Assembly (NCBI RefSeq): GCF_020410765.1
Contig: NZ_CP084541.1
Location: 3,228,501 to 3,292,500 of the forward strand
Direction of reading: 5' to 3'
DNA from: Streptomyces marincola
Lineage (GTDB): Bacteria; Actinomycetota; Actinomycetes; Streptomycetales; Streptomycetaceae
DNA: 64,000 nucleotides
Part shown: piece by piece, positions 50,237 through 58,800 of the stretch
Position numbering within the stretch: the stretch's first letter is position 1
How the letters are laid out: every line of letters starts with the position of its first letter
The notes under the pieces: generated by a model
Database searches by the model: none
What the model was told of the DNA's origin: nothing
What the model saw: only the letters and a program-made list of their open reading frames with translations
Position numbers and translations under genes: made by a program

Positions 50237-50896
50237 ATGACCAGAACGTGGCTGCGGTCCGCGGGGGCCGCGGTGGCGGTACTCGTACTGCTCGGAGGGA
50301 CGGCGGGGCAGGCGGGCGCCCAGGTCGGCTCGTACGGCGGGCGAGACGCCCAGCGCTGCGCCGCGCCGGGCGCGGCGACGGTGGTGCGGCCGTTCGAGAG
50401 GGTGGGCGTTGGCCAGGGCATGGTGATGGCGCTGATCCCCTCAAGCGATCAGAAGTACGTGCTGGCCGACGACACGCGGGAGTCCTTCCGGCGTGCGGTG
50501 CGGGACGCGTACCAGTACGGGGGTGCCGATCTCGCCGACGGCCGGATCAGCGCCTCTTTCTCGTTCAAGTGGCACACCCCCGAGCAGGAGGTGCCCAACA
50601 TCGTCTTCAGCGGTGCCTGGCGCGCCGACTGCGGCCCCTCGCGCATCACCATCGAGTTCGAGGGCGGGAGCTACGAGGCCGAGCTGCTCAGACTGCCCAA
50701 CCGTCCCGGCTGGGGCACCTACCACGCCGACCCCGGGGTCAGGTCGATGGGCAACGGAGACCTGGTCGTCACGGCCTACGACGCCGAGGGGCGCGTCCTC
50801 GACCGGATGGAGTTCCGCGGCGAGCAGGACGAGCCCGGCGGGCCGGAAGGGCCGGAAGAAGGGGAAACGGGAGGAAGCACCGCCCCGCTGTCCTAG
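50237..50896 (+). CDS. Secreted protein sharing a domain with the downstream anti-sigma-like protein
   Basis: This 219-aa protein has a Sec signal peptide (to about residue 29, AGA-Q) and no membrane anchor. The mature part contains GVGQGMVMALIP, a segment FSGAWRADCG with a lone Cys, and RPGWGTYHADPG near residue 158. It ends in an acidic Gly/Pro/Glu tail. The same order of motifs (MGLLP, CTGTWHTG, RPGWGGYHAD) occurs in the extracellular half of the protein encoded at 51481-52245. No known family comes to mind. RBS GAGAGAGG precedes the ATG. First gene of a three-gene operon with a sigma factor. Confidence 0.75.
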   Translation: MTRTWLRSAGAAVAVLVLLGGTAGQAGAQVGSYGGRDAQRCAAPGAATVVRPFERVGVGQGMVMALIPSSDQKYVLADDTRESFRRAVRDAYQYGGADLADGRISASFSFKWHTPEQEVPNIVFSGAWRADCGPSRITIEFEGGSYEAELLRLPNRPGWGTYHADPGVRSMGNGDLVVTAYDAEGRVLDRMEFRGEQDEPGGPEGPEEGETGGSTAPLS

Positions 50897-50908
50897 CTCA
50901 CCGCGCCG

Positions 50909-51484
50909 GTGGGCGTCTGGACAGGGCAGGGATGGCAGGCGAGGGAGAGGACGGCGGGGCAGCGCGTGCGAGAGAGCGTCGAGGCGGACTTCCGCTCGTT
51001 CATGACCAGCCGCTGGACGAGGCTGCTGCGCACGGCGTACTTGCTGGCGGGCAACCATCACGACGCCGAGGACCTGGCGCAGACCGCGCTGACCAAGGCG
51101 TACTGCGGGTGGGAGCGCGTGCGGCGGGCCGACGACCCGGACGCCTACGTCTGGCGGATCATGATCAACGTCCATCGGGACAGGCTGCGGGGCATCAAGC
51201 TCCGCGAGTGGCTGACCTCGTGGCTCCCCGAACGCGCGGCGGCCGACGGCAGCGAGCGGGTCGTGGTGCGCGGCGCGCTGATGCAGGCGCTCGGCCGGCT
51301 CTCCCCCAAGCAGCGCGCGGTCGTGGTCCTGCGGTATCTGGAGGACCGCAGCGAGACGGAGGTCGCCGCGCTGCTCGGCATGGGGGTGGGCACGGTGCGC
51401 ACGCACTCCGCCCGCGGTCTGCGCCGGCTCAGGGAGGACAGCGCGCTGTCCGAGAACATCGCGAGGGAGGTCGTGACCCGATGA
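50909..51484 (+). CDS. SigE-family RNA polymerase sigma factor
   Basis: This is a 191-aa (from GTG 50909) or 172-aa (from GTG 50966) ECF sigma factor of the actinobacterial SigE70 group. Region 2 has LLAGNHHDAEDLAQTALTKA and DPDAYVWRIMINVHRDRL, and region 4 has RLSPKQRAVVVLRYLEDRSE and VAALLGMGVGTVRTHSARGL. The later GTG better matches the usual start (RESVEADFRSF). It lies 12 bases after the secreted-protein gene and overlaps the next gene by ATGA, so all three are made together. Confidence 0.92.
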   Translation: MGVWTGQGWQARERTAGQRVRESVEADFRSFMTSRWTRLLRTAYLLAGNHHDAEDLAQTALTKAYCGWERVRRADDPDAYVWRIMINVHRDRLRGIKLREWLTSWLPERAAADGSERVVVRGALMQALGRLSPKQRAVVVLRYLEDRSETEVAALLGMGVGTVRTHSARGLRRLREDSALSENIAREVVTR

Positions 51485-52245
51485 CACGGGATGTCCATGA
51501 CGGCCAGGCGCTCGGCGGGTTCGGCGAACGGCTGAGGCGGCTGGAGGGGCTGGAAGGACTGAGGGAACAGGGGGAACAGGAGGAAGGGGCTCTGGACGCC
51601 CTGGGCGCCGTTCCCCCGCCCGTGGACGCGGTGGTGCGCAGGGGAAGGGTGATGCGCAGGCGGCGGCGCGTGGCCCTGCTGGGTGCGGCGGTCGCAGCGG
51701 CTGCCGCCCTGCCCCTGCTCCCCGCCGTGCTTCCGTCCGCCGACCAGGGGCGAGGGCCGACCCCACCAGCTGCGGGGCCGCCGGCCGTACGGGAGGTGCG
51801 GGAGGCACGGGAGGTGCGGCCCCGCCAGCCGGTGGACATCGGCCGCGGCCTGCGCATGGGCCTGCTCCCCGAGGAGGATCACGGGCACGTCGTCGCCCCC
51901 GAGGCCGCGTTCGAGGCGGAGCTCGCCGACGCGGAGTCCCGTGTCTCGCGGGGCGGGGCGTCCGAGCCGCCCGGCGGCCTCACCCTCTCCTGCCGTGAGG
52001 CGGGCGGCGCGCTGGTGTGCACGGGAACGTGGCACACCGGTGCGGAACCCGCCCGCGTGACCGTCCGCGCGGCCGACGGCCGGGCCGCCGAGGCGTACCT
52101 GCTGACGCTCGACGGGCGGCCCGGATGGGGCGGGTACCACGCCGATCTCGGCGAGGGGCCGGCCGGCGAGCAGGTCACCGTCACGGCACGTGACGCGGCG
52201 GGCGCCGTCATCGCGGAGACCCAGGTGGCCCCCGGGCCGGGGTGA
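51481..52245 (+). CDS. Membrane-anchored anti-sigma-factor-like protein
   Basis: This 254-aa protein is coupled to the sigma gene by a 4-base overlap. Residues 1-60 are cytoplasmic, with a Gly/Leu/Glu-rich amphipathic helix (FGERLRRLEGLEGLREQ). An Arg block RRRRR at about 58-63, one membrane helix (about 64-84) and an extracellular domain follow. That domain repeats the motif order of the secreted protein at 50237 (MGLLP, CTGTWHTG, RPGWGGYHAD). No zinc HxxxCxxC anti-sigma motif is present. Position and topology are those of a membrane regulator holding the sigma factor. Confidence 0.75.
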   Translation: MTRDVHDGQALGGFGERLRRLEGLEGLREQGEQEEGALDALGAVPPPVDAVVRRGRVMRRRRRVALLGAAVAAAAALPLLPAVLPSADQGRGPTPPAAGPPAVREVREAREVRPRQPVDIGRGLRMGLLPEEDHGHVVAPEAAFEAELADAESRVSRGGASEPPGGLTLSCREAGGALVCTGTWHTGAEPARVTVRAADGRAAEAYLLTLDGRPGWGGYHADLGEGPAGEQVTVTARDAAGAVIAETQVAPGPG

Positions 52246-52290
52246 GCGGCGCCGCGTCGCCGGCGTCCGAGGGCGCCTCCATGTCCTGCC

Positions 52291-52380
52291 TCACGTGCGG
52301 CGTGGGGTTCCGCGTTCGTGGAAGCCGCCGTCGCGGAGCATGGCGAACAGCGCACCGACGCGGTGCCCGGCGAGGTGAGC
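52291..52380 (-). pseudogene. Possible transposase C-terminal remnant (IS110-like)
   Basis: About 28 minus-strand codons read HRVGALFAMLRDGGFHERGTP and then stop. The pattern of a basic/hydrophobic helix followed by FAMLRDG and a Pro/Arg end resembles the last residues of IS110-type transposases. Nothing upstream extends the match and no inverted repeats are visible. It sits in the 250-base convergent gap between the anti-sigma-like and hydrolase genes. Weak call. Confidence 0.25.
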
Positions 52381-52495
52381 GAGCGGGTCAGAGTGGCGCT
52401 TTCCCGGTCATCCGCTCGACAGGCAGCCGTGCCGGGCCCCGGGGCGGGCGGCCCTCTCGCAGCACCGCGAAGAAGATGACGCCGGAGCGGCGGGA

Positions 52496-53284
52496 TCAGG
52501 GCCGGAAGAACGCCGTGAGCGCCGGGGCGAGGTCGTCGGGCGCCACCTCGTGGAAGTGCCCCGGCAGCGTGCGCCGGTGTGCGCCCGGCACGGTGTCGAT
52601 CAGGGCCCGCGCCGACGCGTCGAGCCCGGCGCTGGTGTCGGTGCTCGACAGCACGAGCGTCGGAACGGCGACGGCGGCGTACCGGCTCATGAGCGCGGCG
52701 GCGGTGACCGTCAGGTCGTAGACCAGGGTGTGCGCGATGCCTTCGAGCGCCGGGCGGAACGGCGCGTCCCGCATCGCCGCGACCATGCCGGGGGGCACGC
52801 CGATGGAGGTCTGGAACAGCTCGACGGCCTCGCCGCGGCGGCCCTCCGCGACCAGCGAGGCCAGGCGCGGCGTGAGTTCCGCGGCGCCCTCGCCGACCGG
52901 CCCCACCCGCGCGGGCCCGGGCAGCGGCGGCTCGAACACCGAGAGCCGGTCGATCGCCGCCCCGCGCACCGCGGCTTCGAGCGCGATGATGCCGCCCGAC
53001 GACACGCCGTGCACGCAGGCCGCGCCGCCCGCCGCGGCGATCACCGCGCGCAGGTCGTCGACCTCGCGCTCCACCGCGTAGGGCGCCCCGTCCCCGCTGC
53101 CGCCCCGGCCGCGCCGGTCGTAGGTGAACACGGTGAACTCCCGCGCGAGGCGCTCGGCGAGCGCGGGGGAGGGGCCGAACGCCCGGTGGCACATGGCGCC
53201 GTCGACCAGGACGACGGGCGGCCCCGTGCCGGTGCGGGTGATCGCGATGCCGGTGCCGTCGGTCGAGACCGTCGTGGCTTCCAT
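52496..53284 (-). CDS. Alpha/beta hydrolase
   Basis: This 262-aa hydrolase has PPVVLVDGAMCHRAFGP (oxyanion region), FTVFTYDRRGRGGSGDG and the nucleophile elbow GVSSGG (about residue 95, Ser). VPTLVLSSTDTSAG holds the acidic residue region, and the catalytic His is in PGHFHEVAPDD near the C terminus. This is a short-form esterase of the type often annotated as menaquinone- or antibiotic-pathway hydrolase; the substrate is unknown. It is downstream of, and in the same direction as, the WYL regulator, but a hairpin lies between. Confidence 0.88.
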   Translation of the reverse strand: MEATTVSTDGTGIAITRTGTGPPVVLVDGAMCHRAFGPSPALAERLAREFTVFTYDRRGRGGSGDGAPYAVEREVDDLRAVIAAAGGAACVHGVSSGGIIALEAAVRGAAIDRLSVFEPPLPGPARVGPVGEGAAELTPRLASLVAEGRRGEAVELFQTSIGVPPGMVAAMRDAPFRPALEGIAHTLVYDLTVTAAALMSRYAAVAVPTLVLSSTDTSAGLDASARALIDTVPGAHRRTLPGHFHEVAPDDLAPALTAFFRP

Positions 53285-53380
53285 GGTGTTCTCCCACCTC
53301 CGTGAACGGTGCCGCGCCCGCGTTCCCGCGGGCCGGGCCGTACGCACCGCCCGGCCGGGTCGCGACCGGTGCGGCAGGGC

Positions 53381-53412
53381 GGACCGGCACCCCTTCGAGG
53401 GGGGACCGGTCC
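53381..53412 (-). terminator. Hairpin downstream of WYL regulator gene
   Basis: GGACCGG...CCGGTCC arms enclose CCCCT-TCG-AGGGG, giving one long imperfect stem, 138 bases past the WYL stop on the minus strand. Confidence 0.45.
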
Positions 53413-53550
53413 GGCCGGCGGAACTCATCGGTGCCACGGCCACTCTCCCGCCCCGGCGCCCCCACGGCCCGGGGAGCGCGCCCGGCGCCCCGATGCGCGC
53501 GCCCCTGAACCGACGCGCCGGGGGCGCCCCCGAGCCGGTGCGCCCGGCCG

Positions 53551-54504
53551 CTACGCGTGGTTCCTGACGAGCTCGGCGGCGAGCCGGCGGACGTGGTCGC
53601 GCGCCTGCGCCGGATGGGTGACGGTGAGGTCGCCGGCGAACGGCAGGAGCTGGCGCACGTCGTCCAGGACGCGGCAGGCGAACGTGATCTCGGCCCGCGC
53701 CCCGTCCGCCCCCGTGCGCCCGTGCACCGTGAGCCGGGCGCCGAGCATCCGTGCGGCCCGGTCGAGCTGCCGGACATCGAGCAGCGCGCGGACCCGGATG
53801 CCGTCGGCCGCCTCGGGCGCGCGCGAGGTCAGCTCGGCCGCGACACCGGGCAGGGTCGCGCCGGGGCGCAGGCGCCGGGGCACGCGCGTGGGCCGCCAGT
53901 CGGTGACGCGTTCCAGCGCGTACAGCCGCGCGGCTCCCGCGCGGTCGGCCACGAGGTACCAGCGACCGCCCTTGGCGAGCAGGCCGTAGGGGTCGACCAG
54001 CCGCCAGGCGGCGTCGGGCTCCTCGGACCGCCGGTAGCGCACGCGCAGCCGGACGCCCCGGCGCAGGTCGGCCACGAGCGCGGCCGGGGCGACCCCCTCG
54101 GCCTGCCGGCCGCACCACGGCTCGTTGTCCGCGGTCACGACGGCGCTCAGGGGAAGCAGGTCGTCCCCCATCGTGCGCCGGGGCGCGACCTTGGCCCGGA
54201 CGCGCCGGTGGTCGGCGGACGCGCCGAGCAGGTCGCGTTGCCGGTCGTCCAGGCCGTACAGCGCGAGCTGGTCCCGGTCGGCCGGGGTGAGCCTGCCGGT
54301 GTCGAGCGCCCCGCCGGGCAGCAGCGCCACGCCGCCGGCGCGGCCCCGGCGGACCAGGACGGGGAAGCCGGCCTCCTGCAACCACGCCAGGTCCCTGAGC
54401 ACCGTCCGCACCGACACGCCGAGCAGGGCCGCCAGGTCGGCGGTCGTGGTGGTCGCGCTCGCCCTGAGGGCGACGAGGAGGGAGAAGAACCGGTCGGGCG
54501 TCAT
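53551..54504 (-). CDS. WYL-domain transcriptional regulator
   Basis: This 317-aa protein starts at ATG 54504 (MTPDRFFSLLVALRA). The N-terminal HTH_11/DeoR-like winged helix is TTTTADLAALLGVSVRTVLRDLAWLQ. The central WYL domain has LRVRYRRSEEPDAAWRLVDPYGL, KGGRWYLVADRAGAARLYALERV, and the C-terminal WCX extension. WYL domains bind nucleic-acid-like or nucleotide ligands and regulate stress genes. It is divergent from the VOC gene at 54597 and probably controls it. Confidence 0.9.
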   Translation of the reverse strand: MTPDRFFSLLVALRASATTTTADLAALLGVSVRTVLRDLAWLQEAGFPVLVRRGRAGGVALLPGGALDTGRLTPADRDQLALYGLDDRQRDLLGASADHRRVRAKVAPRRTMGDDLLPLSAVVTADNEPWCGRQAEGVAPAALVADLRRGVRLRVRYRRSEEPDAAWRLVDPYGLLAKGGRWYLVADRAGAARLYALERVTDWRPTRVPRRLRPGATLPGVAAELTSRAPEAADGIRVRALLDVRQLDRAARMLGARLTVHGRTGADGARAEITFACRVLDDVRQLLPFAGDLTVTHPAQARDHVRRLAAELVRNHA

Positions 54505-54596
54505 GCGCCAACTCTCCCGGAAAACGCGCCGGATCCTGTCATGTTTGCCGCCCATGATCTGTCCCGTCCGCAGCGCCGAAGAGAGGTAGGGCACTC

Positions 54597-54959
54597 ATGT
54601 CCGATCCGTTCGTGTTCATCGTCCACGTGACCGACGCGCCCGCGTCGGCCCGCTTCTACGGAGACCTCCTCGGGGTCTCCCCCGCGTTCACGTCGCCCCG
54701 TTTCATCGCCTTCGACCTCGCCGACCGCGTCCAGCTGGCCGTGTGGTCGGGCGCGGTCGAGGTCGCGCGGTCCACGCCGCGTACCAGCGAGGTGTGCGTG
54801 GCGCTGCCCGGCGGGCCCGAGGTGATCGACGAGCGGTACCGGGCGTGGGTGGCCAAGGGCGTGGAGGTGGTCCAGGAGCCCAGGGACGAGGTCTTCGGCC
54901 GCACGTTCGTCGTCGCCGATCCCGACGGGAACCACATCCGCGTGGCCCCCGCCGACTGA
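54597..54959 (+). CDS. VOC-family protein, drug-binding type
   Basis: This 120-aa VOC protein has FVFIVHVTDAPASARFYGDLLG at the start, then FDLADRVQLAVWSG and FVVADPDGNHIRVAP at the end. The spacing resembles EhpR-like phenazine or antibiotic binding proteins. GAGAGAGG-like purines precede the ATG. It shares a 92-base divergent promoter region with the WYL regulator. Confidence 0.87.
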   Translation: MSDPFVFIVHVTDAPASARFYGDLLGVSPAFTSPRFIAFDLADRVQLAVWSGAVEVARSTPRTSEVCVALPGGPEVIDERYRAWVAKGVEVVQEPRDEVFGRTFVVADPDGNHIRVAPAD

Positions 54960-55047
54960 ACGCCGCCCGTTCGCGCACCTTCCGTGGCCGCCGGAACGGC
55001 CGCGGGAGGTGCGGGGCGCGGCGCCGCACGCGTACCGGCGCTGCCGG

Positions 55048-55188
55048 TCACCGGCCGCCGTGCGCGATGTCGACAGCGATGCGCTCCTCCTCGACGGTGA
55101 CCCGGTACGGGAGGGGCGTTCCGTGCGGCGACGAGACGCCGATGCCGACGCCGAGTTCGCCCTCGAAGATGCCCGCGAAGGCTCTCAT
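55048..55188 (-). CDS. Small hypothetical protein
   Basis: The 46-codon frame starts MRAFAGIFEGELGVGIGVSS and continues with THGTPL-like and VTVEEERIAVDIAHGGR-type beta-strand sequence. Strong third-position GC and the alternating hydrophobic pattern suggest a real small beta protein. No Shine-Dalgarno is clear and no family is recognised. It stands alone between the VOC and hybrid regulator genes. Confidence 0.35.
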   Translation of the reverse strand: MRAFAGIFEGELGVGIGVSSPHGTPLPYRVTVEEERIAVDIAHGGR

Positions 55189-55350
55189 GAGGGGGGTGAC
55201 TCGCCTCGTCCAGCGGCTTCCCCGAGATCACCCCGGCATGGCGCCCGGAGTACGCGACCCGCGCGCCCCGCGCGCGTTCCCGTTCGGAACGGCACCGCGC
55301 CACCCCGCCACTCAGCGCGCGGGCCCGGAGCGTGGGCCGGGGCCTCGGCG

Positions 55351-58300
55351 TCAGGTCGCGTCGCGGAAGGCGTGCGGGGCGACGCCGGTCAGGCGCCGGA
55401 ACACCCGGCTGAAGTAGGCGCGGTCGTGGAAGCCGACCGCGCGGGCCACGGTCTGCACGCTGTCGTCGCTGTGCTGGAGCCGTTCCTTGGCCTGCCTGAT
55501 GCGCAGCCGGGTCAGGTACTCCCAGAGCGTGAGCCCGAGTTCGCGGTGGAAGAGGCGCCCGAGGTGGTCCTCGCTCACCCCGGCGGCCTGCGCGATCTGC
55601 CAGCGCGTCAGGCGGTGCCGGTAGCGCTGCTCGATGCAGACCAGGGCGTTGCGCACGGGCGCGGGGTCGGCCGTGCGCGGGGTTCCGTCGGTCATCGCGG
55701 CGAGCAGCCGCGCCGTCTCCGGCCCGGTGAGGATGTCGCGGCCGAGCAGCACCAGGCCGGGGTGCGGATCGGCGCGGCGGGCGTCGGCCGCCGTGAAGCC
55801 CTGGTCGCCGATCATCAACGCCGGTGTGCCTGGCAGCCGTTCGACGAGGTCGAACCCGTCCATGTCGGGCAGCACCCGGTCGACGATCAGCAGCCCGGGC
55901 GCCTCCTCCGCGATGAGCGCGAGCGCCGCCGTCCCGTCGGCCGCGGCCCGCACCTGCCGCCCGGGGAGCAGGCGGCGGAACGTCTCGCGGCGCTGGGCGG
56001 AGCCTGTCGCGACGACGACGGGCGCCGCGAGGCCCGAGGGGCGCAGGGCGCGCAGTGCCTGGTCGAGCCCGTCGCCCCCGGCCTCGCCGTAGAGCAGGAA
56101 CGGCGTGTGCCGCAGCGCCGGGTGGTCGTGCAGGCGGCGCACGGCCGACCACTCGTGCGCGGTCGCGTGCGTGGTGTCCCACGCGACGGCGGCGGGCCCC
56201 GGCGGGGCGACGAGGGCCGCGAGGTCGTCGTCCGGGTGCAGCCGGTGCGGGCGCAGCCCGTGGTCGCGGGCGAGGGCGGCGACCTCGGTGGAGACGGCCG
56301 AGTCGGCCGCGACCAGCAGGGTGCGGCCCGGGGGGCGCGGCGCCGGCGGCTCGGCGGGTGTGGGCAGCGGCAGCGTGAGGTGGAAGCCGCGGCCGTCAGG
56401 GCCCCGGTGGGCGGTCAGGGCGCCGCCGTGCAGCACGGCGAGGCGGCGGGCGATGGCCAGGCCGAGGCGGGCGCCCGGCTCCCCGGTCGCGAACGGGTGG
56501 AACAGCACGTCGTCGTCCGGCGGCAGCACGAGGTCGGGGTTGGTGACGTGGACGGCGAGCGCGGCGGGGCCGACGAGGACGTCGAGGCGGGCGCGTGCGC
56601 CGCCCGCGGCGGCCAGCACGTTCCGCAGGAGCTGCCGCAGCCGCCGCGGGTCGGCCAGGACGAGGGGCAGGCGGCGCGGCAGGCGGTGCCCGCCGGCGGC
56701 GGGGTCGCCGGCGGCGGGGTCGGCGGCGGCGGGGTCGGCCGCGCGCCCGGCGCGGCGGTCCGCGGCGCGGTCGAGCAGGCCGAGCGCCTCGGCGAGCAGC
56801 GGGCGCGGGTCGGTCAGGCTCCGGTCGAGGGCGAGGGCGTCGACGTCGGAACGCGAGAGGTCGAGCAGGTCGTCGATGAGGCGCAGCAGCCGGCCCGCCT
56901 CCTCGTGCGCGGCGTCGCCCGGCCGGGTGTGGCTGAGGATCGCCTCGACGGGTGTGCGCAGTTCGTCGGTGGCGTTGTCGAGCAGCCGGGTCTTGAAACG
57001 GCTGGCGCGTTCCGCGACGTCGCGCGCCCTGCGCACCTCGGTGAACAGGCGGACTCCGCCGAGCGCCGCGCTGATCTGGTCGCCGAGCGCGCGGTAGAGG
57101 GCGCCGTCCCGGGCGGCGGCGTGCCGGGGGCCCGCCTCGAACACCGCGAACCCGAGGCGTTCTTCACCGATGTGCAGGGGTTCGAGCACGGCGGTGAACC
57201 GGCGGCCGGCCGGGAGCAGGTCGGCGGTGAGCAGCGGCGCCCCGGCCGGTCGCGGCGTTCCACCGGCCGCCACCGGCCCGCCGGGCCGTTCGCCGGCGAG
57301 CGCGATGCGGCAGCCGGGGACGCCGAGGTCGGGCAGGTGCCGGTCGAGCACGTCGCGCAGCGCTGCCGTGTCGGTGACGGCGGTCAGCGCGGTGGCCAAC
57401 TCCCGCAGCCGCCTGGCCTGCTGCTCCTCCGTCCAGTGCGCGTACTCGACGAGGCGGTGCGCCTTGTCCGCGACCATGAGCCGCGCCTGCCCGAGCAGCC
57501 GCTCGACGTCGACCGGGGACCGCGCGCCCCCCTCGGTGACGGCGCCCGCGCGGGCGCGCGCGCCCAGTAACGCGCGGTCGAGCGCGGCGGCGTCGGCCGC
57601 GTTGTGCACGTGGTCGGCGATGTGCCGTTCGAGCGCGTCGAGGAACGCGAGCCCAGGACGGCGCAGCGCGGCGGCGAGCGCGGGGGCCAGCGGCGGCCCC
57701 TCGGGGGCGGGCGCGTCCGGCTCGCCCTGGCCGACCAGCGGGGAGCGGCAGCCGCAGGAGCGGCGGGTGACGAGGGTGCCGGGCAGCACGCGCCGCGCGG
57801 GCGGCGCGTGGCCGCGCAGCCGGGCGACGAGGGTGTCGACGGCGAGCGTGCCGAGTTCGTCGAACGGCAGCGCCACGGACGTCAGCGGCGGGTCGCTGAC
57901 GCGGGCTTCGAGCGAGTCGTTGAACCCGACCACCGCGACGTCGTCGGGAACGCGGATGCCGCGCGCGGCGAGGAAGCGCACGGCGTCGGCGGCGAGCACG
58001 TCGCTGCACGCGACGACGGCGTCGAAGTCGCGCCCCGGGCGCAGGCCGCGCACGTCGACCAGGACGCCCATGGCGGTGGCGCCCGCGCCCGCCGCGTAGT
58101 CGAGCGAGGCGGAGACCAGGGCGGGGTCGCGCGGGACGCGGTGGCGGGCGAGCGCGTCCGCGTAGGCGCGGAACCGGTCGCGCGAGACGGGGTTGGCCAG
58201 CGGGCCGCGCAGGCACGCGAGGCGGCGGCGGCCGTGGTGGTCGACCAGGTGGCCGACGGCTTCGCGCATCCCGGCGTGCGAGTCGAGGCGCAACGTCTCG

Positions 58301-58662
58301 TGCCCGCCGATGGCCCGGTTGAGGCTGACCACGTGGCCGAGGCCGGCGAGGTGGCGCGCCAGCCGCGCCGCGGGGCTGTCGGGGCCCGCGCCGTCCTCCC
58401 CCGCGTCGGGCACGCCGAGCGTGGACGACCAGCAGATCGCGCCGTCGAGGCAGCCAGAGCCGACGAGGTCGTAGACGGCGTTGCGCGGGTCGCCGCCGCC
58501 GGGGCGCAGCGCGTTGCCCGGGAAGCAGACGACGTTGACGTCCGCTCGTTCCGCGGCTTCCAGTACGCCGGACCACAGGGTCGCGCCGACGCCCAGGTGG
58601 ATGTTGGCCGTGACCAGGCCGACCGTGGGCCGGCGGTCCGGGCCGGGGCCGCGTTCCGCCAT
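55351..58662 (-). CDS. Hybrid regulator: LacI-like sensor, degenerate histidine kinase, two receiver-like domains, AraC output
   Basis: This 1103-aa protein has a LacI/Peripla_BP_3 sugar-sensor fold without signal peptide or HTH at 10-310 (PTVGLVTANIHLGVGATLWS; DVAVVGFNDSLEARVSDPPL). A GAF-like linker follows (about 360-540), then a kinase-like part (about 550-770). There the H-box reads NATDELRTPVEAIL, with Asp566 where the phospho-accepting His should be, and the N-box NVLAAAG lacks the second Asn. A receiver-like domain follows TLLVAADS (about 785-890). A second receiver has the phospho-Asp in LLIVDRVLPDMDG near 928. The C terminus is an AraC DNA-binding domain (LGRLFHRELGLTLWEYL; FSRVFRRLTGVAPHAFR). 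It lies 139 bases downstream of the pectate lyase gene on the same strand. Confidence 0.88.
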   Translation of the reverse strand: MAERGPGPDRRPTVGLVTANIHLGVGATLWSGVLEAAERADVNVVCFPGNALRPGGGDPRNAVYDLVGSGCLDGAICWSSTLGVPDAGEDGAGPDSPAARLARHLAGLGHVVSLNRAIGGHETLRLDSHAGMREAVGHLVDHHGRRRLACLRGPLANPVSRDRFRAYADALARHRVPRDPALVSASLDYAAGAGATAMGVLVDVRGLRPGRDFDAVVACSDVLAADAVRFLAARGIRVPDDVAVVGFNDSLEARVSDPPLTSVALPFDELGTLAVDTLVARLRGHAPPARRVLPGTLVTRRSCGCRSPLVGQGEPDAPAPEGPPLAPALAAALRRPGLAFLDALERHIADHVHNAADAAALDRALLGARARAGAVTEGGARSPVDVERLLGQARLMVADKAHRLVEYAHWTEEQQARRLRELATALTAVTDTAALRDVLDRHLPDLGVPGCRIALAGERPGGPVAAGGTPRPAGAPLLTADLLPAGRRFTAVLEPLHIGEERLGFAVFEAGPRHAAARDGALYRALGDQISAALGGVRLFTEVRRARDVAERASRFKTRLLDNATDELRTPVEAILSHTRPGDAAHEEAGRLLRLIDDLLDLSRSDVDALALDRSLTDPRPLLAEALGLLDRAADRRAGRAADPAAADPAAGDPAAGGHRLPRRLPLVLADPRRLRQLLRNVLAAAGGARARLDVLVGPAALAVHVTNPDLVLPPDDDVLFHPFATGEPGARLGLAIARRLAVLHGGALTAHRGPDGRGFHLTLPLPTPAEPPAPRPPGRTLLVAADSAVSTEVAALARDHGLRPHRLHPDDDLAALVAPPGPAAVAWDTTHATAHEWSAVRRLHDHPALRHTPFLLYGEAGGDGLDQALRALRPSGLAAPVVVATGSAQRRETFRRLLPGRQVRAAADGTAALALIAEEAPGLLIVDRVLPDMDGFDLVERLPGTPALMIGDQGFTAADARRADPHPGLVLLGRDILTGPETARLLAAMTDGTPRTADPAPVRNALVCIEQRYRHRLTRWQIAQAAGVSEDHLGRLFHRELGLTLWEYLTRLRIRQAKERLQHSDDSVQTVARAVGFHDRAYFSRVFRRLTGVAPHAFRDAT

Positions 58663-58800
58663 GGGGGGCCTCGCTTCTCACCCGACGCCTGGGGTGGCGT
58701 GGACGATAGCGGCAGGGGGACCTGCCGACAAGGGAGGGCGCCGCGGCCCGTCGGCCGCGGCGCCCCCGTCGGCGTCGGAGTCCGACGCGCCCCGCGTCGG

